This document shows positions 1-8,050 of a stretch of DNA of 64,000 bases, one piece after another. How positions within the stretch are numbered: the stretch's first letter is position 1; every line of letters begins with the position of its first letter. Below the pieces are notes generated by a model. That model saw nothing but the letters and a program-made list of their open reading frames with translations. It searched no databases and was not told the origin of the DNA. The DNA lies in NCBI RefSeq assembly GCF_003597125.1, contig NZ_QYYA01000001.1, forward strand, positions 248,001 through 312,000. The letters run 5' to 3'. Source of the stretch: Alcanivorax profundi. Its GTDB lineage: Bacteria > Pseudomonadota > Gammaproteobacteria > Pseudomonadales > Alcanivoracaceae. A program made the position numbers and the translations under genes.

Positions 1-107
1 GATCGGCGTGACGGCGCTTTCTCGCCGCGCAGCTGCCGGATCACGATCAGACAAGCGACGACGTAGAGAACAAAGGCCAGCAGGCCGCTGATCACCGAAA
101 AATCCAT
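1..107 (-). CDS. ypjD: YpjD-like cytochrome c assembly family membrane protein, N-terminal fragment
   Basis: Only the first 35 codons lie in the window; the gene runs off the left edge. The start ATG is at 105-107 on the minus strand. The translation begins MDFSVISGLLAFVLYVVAC, a hydrophobic first membrane helix followed by a basic stretch. In many gammaproteobacteria the CcsA-like inner-membrane protein YpjD is encoded divergently from ffh, which is the arrangement here. The call rests on position plus the membrane N-terminus, so it is an inference; the heme-binding part of the family is not in view. Confidence 0.6.
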   Translation of the reverse strand, partial: MDFSVISGLLAFVLYVVACLIVIRQLRGEKAPSRR

Positions 108-234
108 AACGTGCTGTAATCCCTACAAAGGCCCGGGCGAGAAGTGCCGGGCAAGCCCGCTGAAGTCTGGCATAGGCGCAACTCTTCTATCAACAATCAT
201 TCTCATTTTACCGGTGGGTTTGTGGTTGGGCCCC

Positions 235-264
235 ATGACGTTGGCGGTAAATGAGGGCTATAAT
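235..264 (+). promoter_or_regulatory. sigma-70 type promoter of ffh
   Basis: A perfect -10 TATAAT at 259-264 sits about 60 bases upstream of ffh. ATGACG at 235-240 is a plausible -35 (four of six matches) at 18-base spacing. It is followed by GCGCCC, the kind of GC-rich discriminator found at growth-rate controlled promoters. Confidence 0.5.
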
Positions 265-326
265 CGCGCCCTTGTCCCTGCCGCAGGCCCAATTGCGCGC
301 AGACATAAGGATCTGGAGGTAGCACC

Positions 327-1763
327 ATGTTCGAGAATCTCACCGACCGGTTGGGATCGTCGCTTAAAAACCTGGCAGGTCAGGGCTCCCTGACCGAAGA
401 CAATATCCGCGACACCCTGCGCGAAGTGCGCAAGGCGCTGCTGGAGGCCGATGTGGCCTTGCCAGTGGTGAAAGAGTTTGTCGAACAGGTAAAGGAAAAA
501 GCCCTGGGGCAGGAAGTGCTGCAAAGCCTGAATCCTGGCCAGGCATTCGTGAAGATCGTCAATGACGAGCTGGTTCGCACCATGGGCGATGCCAACGACG
601 GCCTGGACCTGGCCGCCAAGCCGCCCGCGATCATCCTGATGGCCGGTTTGCAGGGGGCAGGTAAAACCACCTCGGTGGCCAAGCTTGCCCGCTTCCTGCA
701 GGAGCGTGAGAAGAAGAAGGTCATGGTGGTGTCGGCCGACGTGTACCGCCCGGCGGCTATTGAGCAGCTGAAGACGCTGGCCGGAGAGGTTGAGACCCAC
801 TTCTTCCCGTCTACCGGCGATCAGGACCCGGTGGATATTGCCAACGGTGCGTTGGAAGAGGCTCGCCGTCGTTATATGGATGTGCTGATCGTCGATACCG
901 CCGGTCGTCTCCATGTGGACGACGAGATGATGTCCGAGATCAAGCGGTTGCACGGGGCGATCAGTCCGGTGGAAACCCTGTTCGTGGTCGACGCCATGAC
1001 CGGTCAGGATGCGGCGAATACCGCCCAGGCCTTTAATGAGGCGCTGCCGCTGACCGGTGTGATCCTGACCAAGGCTGACGGTGATTCCCGGGGTGGTGCG
1101 GCCCTGTCCGTTCGCCAGCTCACCGGCAAACCCATCAAGTTTATCGGCATGGGTGAGAAGACCGATGCCCTGGAGCCGTTCCACCCGGATCGTATCGCCA
1201 GCCGGATCCTCGGCATGGGCGATGTGCTCTCGCTGGTGGAAGAAGCCGAGCGCAAGCTGGACAAGAAGAAAGCCGAGAAGATCGCCAAGAAGTTCAAGAA
1301 AGGCAAGGCGATGGACTTCGAGGATCTCAAGGACCAGTTCCAGCAGATGCGCAACATGGGGGGTATGGCGGGCCTGCTCGACAAGCTGCCTGGCATGGGC
1401 GGCATGATGCAGGCGGCCCAGGACCCGGCGGCCATGAAGCAGATGAAACATATGGAGGCGTTGATCGACTCCATGACGGTAAAAGAACGTCGTAACCCGG
1501 ACATCATCAAGGGCTCACGCAAGAAGCGCATCGCGGCGGGTGCCGGTCTTGAGATCCAGGATCTGAACCGCCTGATGAAGCAGCAAAAGATGATGGCCAA
1601 GATGATGAAGAAGATGCGTACCAAGGGTGGCATGAAGAACATGATGCGTGGCCTGGAAGGCATGATGGGTGGCAATGGCGGCCCGGGTGGTTCCGGTGGC
1701 ATGGGTGGTCCCGGTGGCGGAATGCCTCCGGGCGGCATGGGCGGTGGAATGCCGCCGATGTAA
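327..1763 (+). CDS. ffh: Signal recognition particle GTPase Ffh
   Basis: Ffh is the protein part of the bacterial signal recognition particle. It binds 4.5S RNA and signal sequences of nascent inner-membrane proteins and delivers ribosomes to FtsY. The 478-residue protein shows the N domain (about 1-90), a G domain with GLQGAGKT at 107-114, DTAGRLHVD and TKADGDSRGG, and a methionine-rich M domain from about 300. It ends in a long Gly/Met/Pro-rich tail (GGMGGP-type repeats, last 35 residues), as seen in other gammaproteobacteria. A GGAGG-type ribosome site precedes the ATG. It heads the block leading into rpsP-rimM-trmD-rplS. The 397-residue frame on the opposite strand is a shadow. Confidence 0.98.
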   Translation: MFENLTDRLGSSLKNLAGQGSLTEDNIRDTLREVRKALLEADVALPVVKEFVEQVKEKALGQEVLQSLNPGQAFVKIVNDELVRTMGDANDGLDLAAKPPAIILMAGLQGAGKTTSVAKLARFLQEREKKKVMVVSADVYRPAAIEQLKTLAGEVETHFFPSTGDQDPVDIANGALEEARRRYMDVLIVDTAGRLHVDDEMMSEIKRLHGAISPVETLFVVDAMTGQDAANTAQAFNEALPLTGVILTKADGDSRGGAALSVRQLTGKPIKFIGMGEKTDALEPFHPDRIASRILGMGDVLSLVEEAERKLDKKKAEKIAKKFKKGKAMDFEDLKDQFQQMRNMGGMAGLLDKLPGMGGMMQAAQDPAAMKQMKHMEALIDSMTVKERRNPDIIKGSRKKRIAAGAGLEIQDLNRLMKQQKMMAKMMKKMRTKGGMKNMMRGLEGMMGGNGGPGGSGGMGGPGGGMPPGGMGGGMPPM

Positions 1764-1770
1764 GGAGCGA

Positions 1771-1798
1771 CAAGCTTCAAGCCTCAAGCTGCAACGCG
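1771..1798 (+). repeat. Degenerate heptamer repeat (CAAGCTT type)
   Basis: Four consecutive seven-base units, CAAGCTT, CAAGCCT, CAAGCTG and CAACGCG, lie directly behind the ffh stop codon. From memory, such heptad strings occur in intergenic regions of Pseudomonas-like genomes. No function is visible. Confidence 0.5.
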
Positions 1799-1901
1799 TC
1801 GTGGGCAGGGCAGGTGGAAATTCCGCCTCTCTGCCCGCGCTGCGTTTGGGGCCGGGCTTTTGTTGGAGTGGCTCTTGAGCCGTTGGGGAGCTGCGAAACT
1901 C

Positions 1902-1930
1902 TTGTTGCGTGCTGCATCTCCCTGTATAAT
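1902..1930 (+). promoter_or_regulatory. sigma-70 promoter of the rpsP-rimM-trmD-rplS operon
   Basis: TTGTTG at 1902-1907 and a perfect TATAAT at 1925-1930 are separated by 17 bases, followed by a GC-rich start region. This is a near-consensus housekeeping promoter placed to drive the ribosomal-protein operon. Confidence 0.65.
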
Positions 1931-2068
1931 CCGCGCCCTTCGCGGCCTGTCCTTTGTTTTGCGCTCTGATGCAAGGCAGGGCCTGGCTTTCAAGCGGATA
2001 CGATGGCTCGCTATGCCCTCCTCGGCAGGCGGCCGGGAAACCGGATTGATAAAAAAGGTAGATAAACC

Positions 2069-2317
2069 ATGGTAGTTATTCGTCTCGCTCGCGGCGGTTC
2101 CAAGAAGCGCCCGTTCTACAGCATCGTTGTTGCCGATAGCCGTAACGCCCGTGATGGTCGTTTCATCGAGCAACTGGGTTTCTACAACCCCATCGCCCGT
2201 GGCGGTGAAATCCCTCTCAAGCTGAACCTCGAAAGCCTGGATGCCTGGGTGGGTAAAGGTGCTCAGCTGTCTGACCGCGTCAAGACCCTGGTTAAGCAGG
2301 CCCGTAAGGAAGCCTGA
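2069..2317 (+). CDS. rpsP: 30S ribosomal protein bS16
   Basis: The small subunit ribosomal protein bS16 (82 residues, normal length) opens with the family signature [17 protein letters not shown] and continues into [21 protein letters not shown]. It is needed for 30S assembly. An AT-rich leader with AAAAAAGG precedes the ATG. The stop codon overlaps the rimM start (TGATG), so the two are translationally coupled. First gene of rpsP-rimM-trmD-rplS. Confidence 0.99.
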   Translation: MVVIRLARGGSKKRPFYSIVVADSRNARDGRFIEQLGFYNPIARGGEIPLKLNLESLDAWVGKGAQLSDRVKTLVKQARKEA

Positions 2318-2871
2318 TGATCACTGGAGGGCAGACGTCCTCTGAGCTGGAGGTTGTCGGTCGCATCCTCGGGGTGCACGGCGTGCAGGGGTGGGTAAAG
2401 GTTTTTTCCAATACCGACCCCCGCGAAAACATCCAGCACTACCAGCCTTGGCACCTTAAGCAAGGTGGCTCCAGATCTGGTGGAGAGTGGAAGCCGGTGA
2501 AGGTCATCGGCTTTCGTCCCCAGGGCAAAGGCCTGATCGCACAACTGGAAGGGGTAACCGACCGGAACATGGCGGCAGCGCTGGTGGGGCAGGATATCGG
2601 GATACCTCGTGACCTGTTGCCACAGTCTGGTGGTGGCGAATATTACTGGCGCGATCTTATCGGCCTGCGGGTCTTCCATAGTGAAGGCGCAGATTTCGGC
2701 AAGGTAGTCAGAATGCTGGAAACCGGTGCCAACGATGTGGTCGTGGTGCGCGGTGACAGCAAAAGCCTGGATCGTCGCGAGCGGCTGATTCCCTGGCAAC
2801 CGGATGACGTGATCACCGATGTGAATCTGGCCGAAGGCCGCATGACGGTGGATTGGGACCCGGATTTTTAA
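2317..2871 (+). CDS. rimM: Ribosome maturation factor RimM
   Basis: RimM assists late maturation of the 30S head by binding uS19. The 184-residue protein has the N-terminal RimM beta-barrel ([19 protein letters not shown], about residues 9-27) and a C-terminal PRC-type barrel ([12 protein letters not shown] onward, ending in IPWQPDDVI...VDWDPDF). Its ATG overlaps the rpsP stop by one base and its TAA is one base before the trmD ATG, consistent with tight coupling in the operon. Confidence 0.97.
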   Translation: MITGGQTSSELEVVGRILGVHGVQGWVKVFSNTDPRENIQHYQPWHLKQGGSRSGGEWKPVKVIGFRPQGKGLIAQLEGVTDRNMAAALVGQDIGIPRDLLPQSGGGEYYWRDLIGLRVFHSEGADFGKVVRMLETGANDVVVVRGDSKSLDRRERLIPWQPDDVITDVNLAEGRMTVDWDPDF

Positions 2872-2872
2872 T

Positions 2873-3670
2873 ATGACGACGGATACGGTGCCGTATCAGG
2901 TCACTCTGGTTACCCTGTTTCCGGAGATGGCAAAGGCGATTACCGACTTCGGCGTGACCCGGCGGGCAGTGGAAAACGGCCAGCTGGCGGTGGAAACCGT
3001 GAATCCACGGGATTTCACTGAAGATCGTCACCGCACCGTGGACGATCGCCCCTTTGGGGGTGGCCCCGGCATGGTGATGAAGGTGGACCCGCTGGCGCAA
3101 GCCCTGCAGGCCGCCCGCGCTGCCAACCCGGCAGCCAAAGTGATTTATCTGTCCCCTCAGGGGCAGACGCTGACCCAGGCGAAAGCCGAGGCGTTGGCGC
3201 AGCAGCCCGGCCTGGTATTACTGGCAGGGCGCTACGAGGGCGTAGATGAGCGTTTGCTCGACGCCGAGGTGGATGAACAGATCTCCATCGGCGATTACGT
3301 TCTCAGCGGCGGCGAACTGCCGGCGCTGGTGCTGATCGATGCGGTCAGCAGACTGATTCCCGGAGTGCTGGGTCACCAGGATTCCGCCGGACAGGACTCG
3401 TTTTCAGGTGAATTCGAAGACCTGCTGGATTGCCCGCACTACACCCGCCCGGAGGTGTACGAGGGGCAGGCAGTACCGTCGGTACTGCTGAGCGGCAATC
3501 ACGAGTTGATTCGCCGTTGGCGCCTGAAGCAGGCGCTGGGACGGACCTGGCAACAGCGTCCGGACCTGCTGGAACGCCGCCGGGCGCGGGGTTTGAGCAA
3601 CGAAGAGCAGCAGCTGTTGGACGAATACATCGCCGAGCAGGTGCCGCATACAGCAAAACCGAACGAATAG
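2873..3670 (+). CDS. trmD: tRNA (guanine-N1)-methyltransferase TrmD
   Basis: TrmD makes m1G37 in tRNAs reading CNN codons, which prevents +1 frameshifting. The 265-residue SPOUT enzyme starts with [10 protein letters not shown] and contains [14 protein letters not shown], the trefoil-knot SAM site [13 protein letters not shown], and [14 protein letters not shown]. The C-terminal domain contains [18 protein letters not shown] and [13 protein letters not shown]. Length is typical. The C-terminal tail is slightly extended. It lies one base downstream of rimM and ten bases upstream of rplS. Confidence 0.98.
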   Translation: MTTDTVPYQVTLVTLFPEMAKAITDFGVTRRAVENGQLAVETVNPRDFTEDRHRTVDDRPFGGGPGMVMKVDPLAQALQAARAANPAAKVIYLSPQGQTLTQAKAEALAQQPGLVLLAGRYEGVDERLLDAEVDEQISIGDYVLSGGELPALVLIDAVSRLIPGVLGHQDSAGQDSFSGEFEDLLDCPHYTRPEVYEGQAVPSVLLSGNHELIRRWRLKQALGRTWQQRPDLLERRRARGLSNEEQQLLDEYIAEQVPHTAKPNE

Positions 3671-3680
3671 GAGCATTGCC

Positions 3681-4037
3681 ATGAGCGGCAAGAACCTGAT
3701 CATCCAGGGCATTGAAAATGCCCAGCTGAAAGCCGACCTGCCGGAATTTGGCGCCGGCGATACCGTTACCGTTCAGGTAAAGGTGAAAGAAGGTACCCGT
3801 GAGCGTCTGCAGGCGTTCCAGGGTGTTGTTATTGCCCGTCGTAACCGCGGCCTGAACTCTGCGTTCACCGTGCGCAAGATCTCCCACGGTGTGGGCGTTG
3901 AGCGTGTATTCCAGCTGCACAGCCCGCTGATCGATTCCATCGAAGTGAATCGTCGTGGTGACGTGAGCCGCGCCAAGCTTTACTACCTGCGCGATCGCTC
4001 TGGCAAGTCTGCCCGGATCAAAGAAAAGATTCGGTAA
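3681..4037 (+). CDS. rplS: 50S ribosomal protein bL19
   Basis: bL19 (118 residues) sits at the 30S-50S interface. Family features visible are [19 protein letters not shown], the basic [30 protein letters not shown] segment and the terminal [24 protein letters not shown] ribosome site precedes the ATG. It is the last gene of the rpsP operon and is followed about 100 bases later by an intrinsic terminator. Confidence 0.99.
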   Translation: MSGKNLIIQGIENAQLKADLPEFGAGDTVTVQVKVKEGTRERLQAFQGVVIARRNRGLNSAFTVRKISHGVGVERVFQLHSPLIDSIEVNRRGDVSRAKLYYLRDRSGKSARIKEKIR

Positions 4038-4136
4038 GACCGGCAACACCGGGTCTGCCGAGGGCGAATGTTGGTTCAGCCTTTGCTGTAGGGCATGCGG
4101 AATCAACCTCTGGACGGGCAGACCACAGCTCCAACG

Positions 4137-4170
4137 AAAAAGCCGCTTCCTTTCGGGAAGCGGCTTTTTT
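4137..4170 (+). terminator. Intrinsic terminator of the rpsP-rplS operon
   Basis: A ten-base-pair stem AGCCGCTTCC / GGAAGCGGCT with a five-base loop is flanked by AAAAA on one side and TTTTTT on the other, so it may act in both directions. Confidence 0.9.
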
Positions 4171-4200
4171 GTTGGTTCATCTTCGGGGCCGCCCTGCGGG

Positions 4201-4356
4201 CGTTCCTCGCTGCGCTCGGTGGCGGCGCGATAGCCAGAACCGTTAAAAGCAATATTTATCACAGAGGAGAGCTTAAGAGCGTCTTTTCTCAGTCTCTGTA
4301 CCCTTTGTGGCTTGATCCAAGGTTGGGCTATCGCGCCGCCAGCGACGCTCCTACGG
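4201..4356. repeat. Dispersed REP-like inverted-repeat element, copy A
   Basis: The core is bounded by GGCGGCGCGATAGCC (4221-4235) and its exact complement (4326-4340). The right arm extends to AGCGACGCTCCTACGG (4341-4356). The interior shares GTTAAA, a CACAG segment, GTCTTT, CTTTGTGG-like and TTGATCC blocks in the same order with the copy at 39003-39172. The left outer arm is diverged, so this copy is older or partly rearranged. Confidence 0.65.
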
Positions 4357-4439
4357 ATAGGTGGGAGGATCAAATCGGGCTTTCCCGCTAATCTGCGATG
4401 ATCCTTTTTTTGGGGCTGCGCTATGGTTGCATCACGATG

Positions 4440-4545
4440 CGACGGTCGGGCAGACCGTCGTTGTGGGAAGCTTGCGGCAGGCGACCCTTGAGATAACGAG
4501 CCTGGCGTAAGGCGTTACCCGGGTTAGGGTCGGATCGCCTACCGG
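4440..4545. other. Structured inverted repeats downstream of the YeaQ-family gene
   Basis: CGACGGTC (4440-4447) pairs with GACCGTCG (4453-4460). Further on, AGGCGACCCT faces an AGGGTCGGATCGCCT arm that can pair around a four-base bulge. GGGAAGCTTGC occurs twice around this fold. There is no T-tract in the minus direction, so it is not a standard terminator. Role unknown. Confidence 0.35.
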
Positions 4546-4568
4546 GAAGCTTGCCCGAGTTCCGCGTC

Positions 4569-4823
4569 TTACGCCTTTTTCAGCATCCGGTACAGGAATA
4601 GCAGCACCAGTGCCCCGACAATGGCGGTCACAAAGCTGCCCAGGCTGAAGCTGCCCACTGAGCCGCCCAGTCCGGTGATGGAGCCCAGCCAGCCGCCGAC
4701 AAAGGCGCCAGCAATCCCGATGAGAATGGTGACAATAAAGCCGCCGGGATCCTTGCCCGGCATGATCCATTTGGCAACAATGCCGGCAATCAGGCCAAAC
4801 ACAATCCACGATAAGATTCCCAT
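4569..4823 (-). CDS. GlsB/YeaQ/YmgE family stress-response membrane protein
   Basis: This 84-residue, glycine-rich protein has three predicted membrane helices and the family pattern GLIAGIVAKWIMPGKDPGG near the N-terminus, then GIAGAFVGGWLG and a C-terminal hydrophobic helix ending RMLKKA. Members are inner-membrane proteins induced under stress; older annotations call them transglycosylase-associated proteins without direct proof of that activity. A good AAGGAGAGG-type site precedes the ATG. It stands alone, divergent from xerD. Confidence 0.9.
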   Translation of the reverse strand: MGILSWIVFGLIAGIVAKWIMPGKDPGGFIVTILIGIAGAFVGGWLGSITGLGGSVGSFSLGSFVTAIVGALVLLFLYRMLKKA

Positions 4824-4958
4824 GTATCCTCTCCTTGGTTGTCACGGTGTACCTCTATTGATGCCAGAAAGCCGTGCGTTTGTCCTTTGGATAAGCGGAA
4901 ATCACGGTAATATTTGGTAAAAAGGGATTCGGCCATGGTGGGAAGGCAATGATAATTC

Positions 4959-5867
4959 ATGAGTGACACTCGCGATGCGCAGGCACGGCTGATTGACGCC
5001 TGGCTGGACCAGCAGTGGCTGGAAAAAGGTCTAAGCGAAAACAGCCTCAGCAACTATCGCCGGGATGTGAGGCAGTTGGCGGATTGGCTGCACCAGCGGG
5101 GCGGTTCACTGCTGGAAGCGCAGCGTTACCAGCTGCTGGAGTTCCTTGCGGCCCGTCACCAGCTGGGGATTTCCGCCCGCACCGTGGCGCGGCAGTTATC
5201 GGCTGTGAAAAGCTTCTATCGCTGGCTAAAGCGCGAGGGGCGGCTGCCGGAAGACCCGGCGTTGTTGATTGAGCGGCCGAAGACGGGGCGGCCACTGCCC
5301 AAAACTCTCACCGAGGCCGATGTGGAGGCTCTGCTGGATGCACCGGATCTGGATACCCCGCTGGGGTTGCGTGACCGGGCTATGCTGGAGGTGCTGTATG
5401 CCACGGGGTTGCGAGTCACGGAGCTGATCACGCTGACGCAAAGCCAGATCAATCCAAGGCAGGGACTGGTGAGAGTGATCGGTAAGGGTGACAAGGAGCG
5501 GCTGGTGCCACTGGGTGAAGAAGCACTGCATTGGCTTGTTCGCTACCTGCGCGAGGGACGCCCCATATTGCTGGGCAATGACCAGGAACTGCTGTTTCCC
5601 AGCCTGCGGGGCACCTGCATGACTCGACAGACATTCTGGCACCGTATCAAACAGATGGCGCAAGTGGCAGGGGTGCAAAAAGCCCTGTCACCTCATACAC
5701 TGCGGCATGCTTTTGCAACGCACCTGCTGAATCACGGGGCGGACTTGCGGGTGGTGCAGTTATTGCTTGGCCATAGTGACCTGTCGACCACTCAGATCTA
5801 CACCCATGTGGCACAGCAGCGATTACAGGATCTATACCAGAAACATCACCCTCGCTCGGGAACCTGA
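4959..5867 (+). CDS. xerD: Site-specific tyrosine recombinase XerD
   Basis: XerD with XerC resolves chromosome dimers at dif under FtsK control. The 302-residue protein has the SAM-like core-binding domain (about 9-95) and the catalytic domain. All the catalytic residues are visible: R152 (ATGLRVTEL), K176 (GKGDKERLVP), H246 and R249 (SPHTLRHAFATHLL), H272 (LLGHSDLSTTQIY) and nucleophile Y281. The spacing and the HTLRH box match XerD rather than an integron integrase. It is followed 46 bases later by dsbC, the xerD-dsbC arrangement known from pseudomonads and enterobacteria. Confidence 0.96.
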   Translation: MSDTRDAQARLIDAWLDQQWLEKGLSENSLSNYRRDVRQLADWLHQRGGSLLEAQRYQLLEFLAARHQLGISARTVARQLSAVKSFYRWLKREGRLPEDPALLIERPKTGRPLPKTLTEADVEALLDAPDLDTPLGLRDRAMLEVLYATGLRVTELITLTQSQINPRQGLVRVIGKGDKERLVPLGEEALHWLVRYLREGRPILLGNDQELLFPSLRGTCMTRQTFWHRIKQMAQVAGVQKALSPHTLRHAFATHLLNHGADLRVVQLLLGHSDLSTTQIYTHVAQQRLQDLYQKHHPRSGT

Positions 5868-5913
5868 GTGGGGTTAACGGCTCCAATCAGGGAGCGGAAG
5901 GAGAAACGACAGA

Positions 5914-6684
5914 ATGAAGAAGTGGTTTGTATTTGCCCTGATGGGACTGGTGACGGCCTGTGGTGCGGACTCCGGAGCAACTGAGAGTGCGGCGACCGGT
6001 GCAGGTGAAACGGGGGCAGAGGTAGCCAAGGCGGCATTTGAGAAAGTCTTTACCCGTGGCAAGGTTACCGAGGTTCGCGAAACAGAAATGGCTGGTGTGC
6101 TGGAGCTGACTATTAACGGTTCCGACACCTTGTACATGAGTGATGATGGCCGGTTCCTGTTTAATGGCAAGATGCTGGAACTTCGCGATGGCGATGTCAT
6201 TGATCCCGTGGAAGAGCGCCTTGCCAAGGTGCGTACGGAAGGCATCAAGACGCTGGATGCAGAGGACCTGATTACCTACCAGGCCGAAGACGAGAAGCAC
6301 GAGGTGTACGTTTTCACCGATATTACCTGTGGCTACTGCCGTAAGTTGCACCGTCATATTGAGGAGTTTCAACAGGCGGGAGTAACTGTGCATTATCTGG
6401 CGTTCCCCCGTGGCGGTGAATCGTCCCCGGCCACTGACCCGATGCGCCATATCTGGTGTGCGGATGATCCCCGCAAAGCGCTCACAGATGCCAAACTCTC
6501 GGAGACTCTGAGCGAGTCTGAGCTCAAGGAAGACTGCGCCGCAGTGGTGATGGAGCAGTACGAGCTGGGTATCGAATTCGGGGTGCGCGGCACGCCGGCC
6601 ATTTACACCACGGACGGCCAGCAACTGGGTGGCTACCTTGCCCCGCAAGATCTGCTTTCCCGGCTTGAGGCGGCGGGCTCCTGA
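5914..6684 (+). CDS. dsbC: Thiol:disulfide interchange protein DsbC, predicted lipoprotein
   Basis: DsbC isomerises wrong disulfides in the periplasm. The 256-residue protein has an N-terminal dimerisation region (about 35-105) and a thioredoxin-like domain with redox motif CGYC at 139-142 (DITCGYCRKLH). A second cysteine pair (HIWCADD and KEDCAA) matches the structural disulfide of the family. The cis-proline region is GVRGTPAIYT. Unusual: the signal peptide ends in VTAC with Cys16, a lipobox, so the protein may be anchored to a membrane by lipid rather than soluble. A 10-20 residue Ala/Gly/Glu linker follows, as in lipoproteins. Lies between xerD and the aminotransferase gene. Confidence 0.93.
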   Translation: MKKWFVFALMGLVTACGADSGATESAATGAGETGAEVAKAAFEKVFTRGKVTEVRETEMAGVLELTINGSDTLYMSDDGRFLFNGKMLELRDGDVIDPVEERLAKVRTEGIKTLDAEDLITYQAEDEKHEVYVFTDITCGYCRKLHRHIEEFQQAGVTVHYLAFPRGGESSPATDPMRHIWCADDPRKALTDAKLSETLSESELKEDCAAVVMEQYELGIEFGVRGTPAIYTTDGQQLGGYLAPQDLLSRLEAAGS

Positions 6685-6793
6685 CGCCCGCAATCCGGCG
6701 CTTTGCGCTGGATTCACCGGTGGCTATACATTGACGGCGCAGTGATGCGCCGTTAATGTGTCCGCCTTGTTTTCCCTGCCCCCAAGGTGTCCT

Positions 6794-7984
6794 GTGGATA
6801 CGGATTTTCAGCGCATTCGACGACTGCCTCCCTACGTCTTCAATATTGTTGGCGAGATGAAGAAGGCGGCGCGAGCGCGGGGCGAGGATATTATTGATTT
6901 CGGCATGGGCAACCCGGACCAGCCCACCCCGAAGCATATCGTCGACAAGCTGGCGGAAACCGTGCAGCGGGGCGATACCCACCGTTATTCCCAGTCGCGG
7001 GGGATTCCGCGGCTACGCAAGGCCATCACCGATTGGTATCAGCGCCGCTACAGTGTTGCGCTGGACCCGGAATCCGAGGCCATTGTCACCATCGGCTCGA
7101 AGGAGGGCCTAGCCCACCTGGCGCTGGCGACCATGGGCCCGGGTGATACGGTACTGGTGCCGAACCCCAGCTATCCGATTCACCCCTACGGTTTCGTGAT
7201 TTCCAATGCGGACATTCGCCATGTACCCCTGGTGAAAGGGGTGGATTTCTTCGCCGAGCTGGAACGCGCGATCAAGGAATCCTGGCCCAAGCCGAAAATG
7301 CTGGTGTTGAATTTCCCGGGGAATCCCACCGGGCAGTGTGTGGAGCTGGAGTTCTTCGAAAAAGTGGTGGCCATTGCCCGTGAGCACAATATCTGGGTGG
7401 TGCACGATATTGCCTATGCAGACATCGTGTTTGATGGCTATCAGGCCCCGTCCATCCTGCAGGTCGAAGGTGCACGGGATGTGGCGGTAGAATTCTTCTC
7501 TCTGTCAAAGAGTTACAATATGCCCGGCTGGCGGGTGGGGTTCTGTTGTGGCAACAAGGACCTGATTCACGCGCTGGCCCGGATCAAGTCCTATCTCGAC
7601 TACGGCACCTTTACTCCGATTCAGGTGGCCGCCATTGCGGCGCTGGAGGGAGATCAGAGCTGTGTCAGTGAGATCTGCGAAATGTACCGTCAGCGCCGTG
7701 ATGTGCTGGTAGACGGGCTGGCCGAGATCGGCTGGCAGGTGGAGCGACCCCGTGCCACCATGTTCGTATGGGCCGAAATCCCTGAGCCCTACCGGGAAAT
7801 GGGCTCACTGGAGTTTGCCAAAAAACTGCTGACGGATGCCGGCGTTGCGGTGTCTCCCGGCGTGGGTTTTGGGGAATACGGGGATGATCATGTCCGTTTT
7901 GGTCTGATCGAGAACGAACAACGCACCCGGCAGGCTATTCGCGGCATCAAGAAGATGTTCCGTCAGGATGGGCTGCTGGGCTGA
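6794..7984 (+). CDS. alaC: Alanine transaminase AlaC-type, PLP-dependent aminotransferase
   Basis: This fold-type I aminotransferase is predicted to make alanine from pyruvate and glutamate. It contains [34 protein letters not shown] near the start in AlaC style, [20 protein letters not shown], and the PLP lysine region [17 protein letters not shown] chose the GTG at 6794 because AAGGTG lies at the right distance and homologues begin just before the RRLPPYVF block; an in-frame GTG at 6758 would add 12 residues. With hom and thrC downstream it forms an amino-acid synthesis group; an aspartate-family role is also conceivable. Confidence 0.88.
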   Translation: MDTDFQRIRRLPPYVFNIVGEMKKAARARGEDIIDFGMGNPDQPTPKHIVDKLAETVQRGDTHRYSQSRGIPRLRKAITDWYQRRYSVALDPESEAIVTIGSKEGLAHLALATMGPGDTVLVPNPSYPIHPYGFVISNADIRHVPLVKGVDFFAELERAIKESWPKPKMLVLNFPGNPTGQCVELEFFEKVVAIAREHNIWVVHDIAYADIVFDGYQAPSILQVEGARDVAVEFFSLSKSYNMPGWRVGFCCGNKDLIHALARIKSYLDYGTFTPIQVAAIAALEGDQSCVSEICEMYRQRRDVLVDGLAEIGWQVERPRATMFVWAEIPEPYREMGSLEFAKKLLTDAGVAVSPGVGFGEYGDDHVRFGLIENEQRTRQAIRGIKKMFRQDGLLG

Positions 7985-8050
7985 GATGGCGGGCAGGTGA
8001 GGCCTGCCGCTGACTGAATAATGAATGATGTATCTGAACGAGGAAACGCT

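Larger units (their letters stand above)
1764..2068. other. Intergenic region between ffh and rpsP
   Basis: This 305-base stretch holds the heptamer repeat and the promoter described separately, plus a short CCGCG/CGCGG stem-loop just after the -10 box (1931-1945). No convincing coding sequence is present. The transcript leader of about 130 bases before rpsP could carry post-transcriptional control, but no recognised element is seen. Confidence 0.6.
4038..4568. other. Long intergenic region with repeat and hairpins
   Basis: The 531 bases between rplS and the small membrane protein gene contain the rplS terminator, one copy of a dispersed inverted-repeat element (about 4201-4356) and a structured stretch at 4440-4545. 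Small open frames here show no family resemblance and are not called. Confidence 0.7.

Noticed and set aside
258-1451. 397-codon open frame on the minus strand across ffh
   Set aside because: It is antisense to a certain gene, shows no family resemblance and has His/Leu/Gln-rich shadow composition typical of the opposite strand of GC-rich genes.
4959-5867. Tyrosine recombinase as a sign of a phage or integron
   Set aside because: Length, catalytic spacing and the xerD-dsbC neighbourhood identify the housekeeping XerD.
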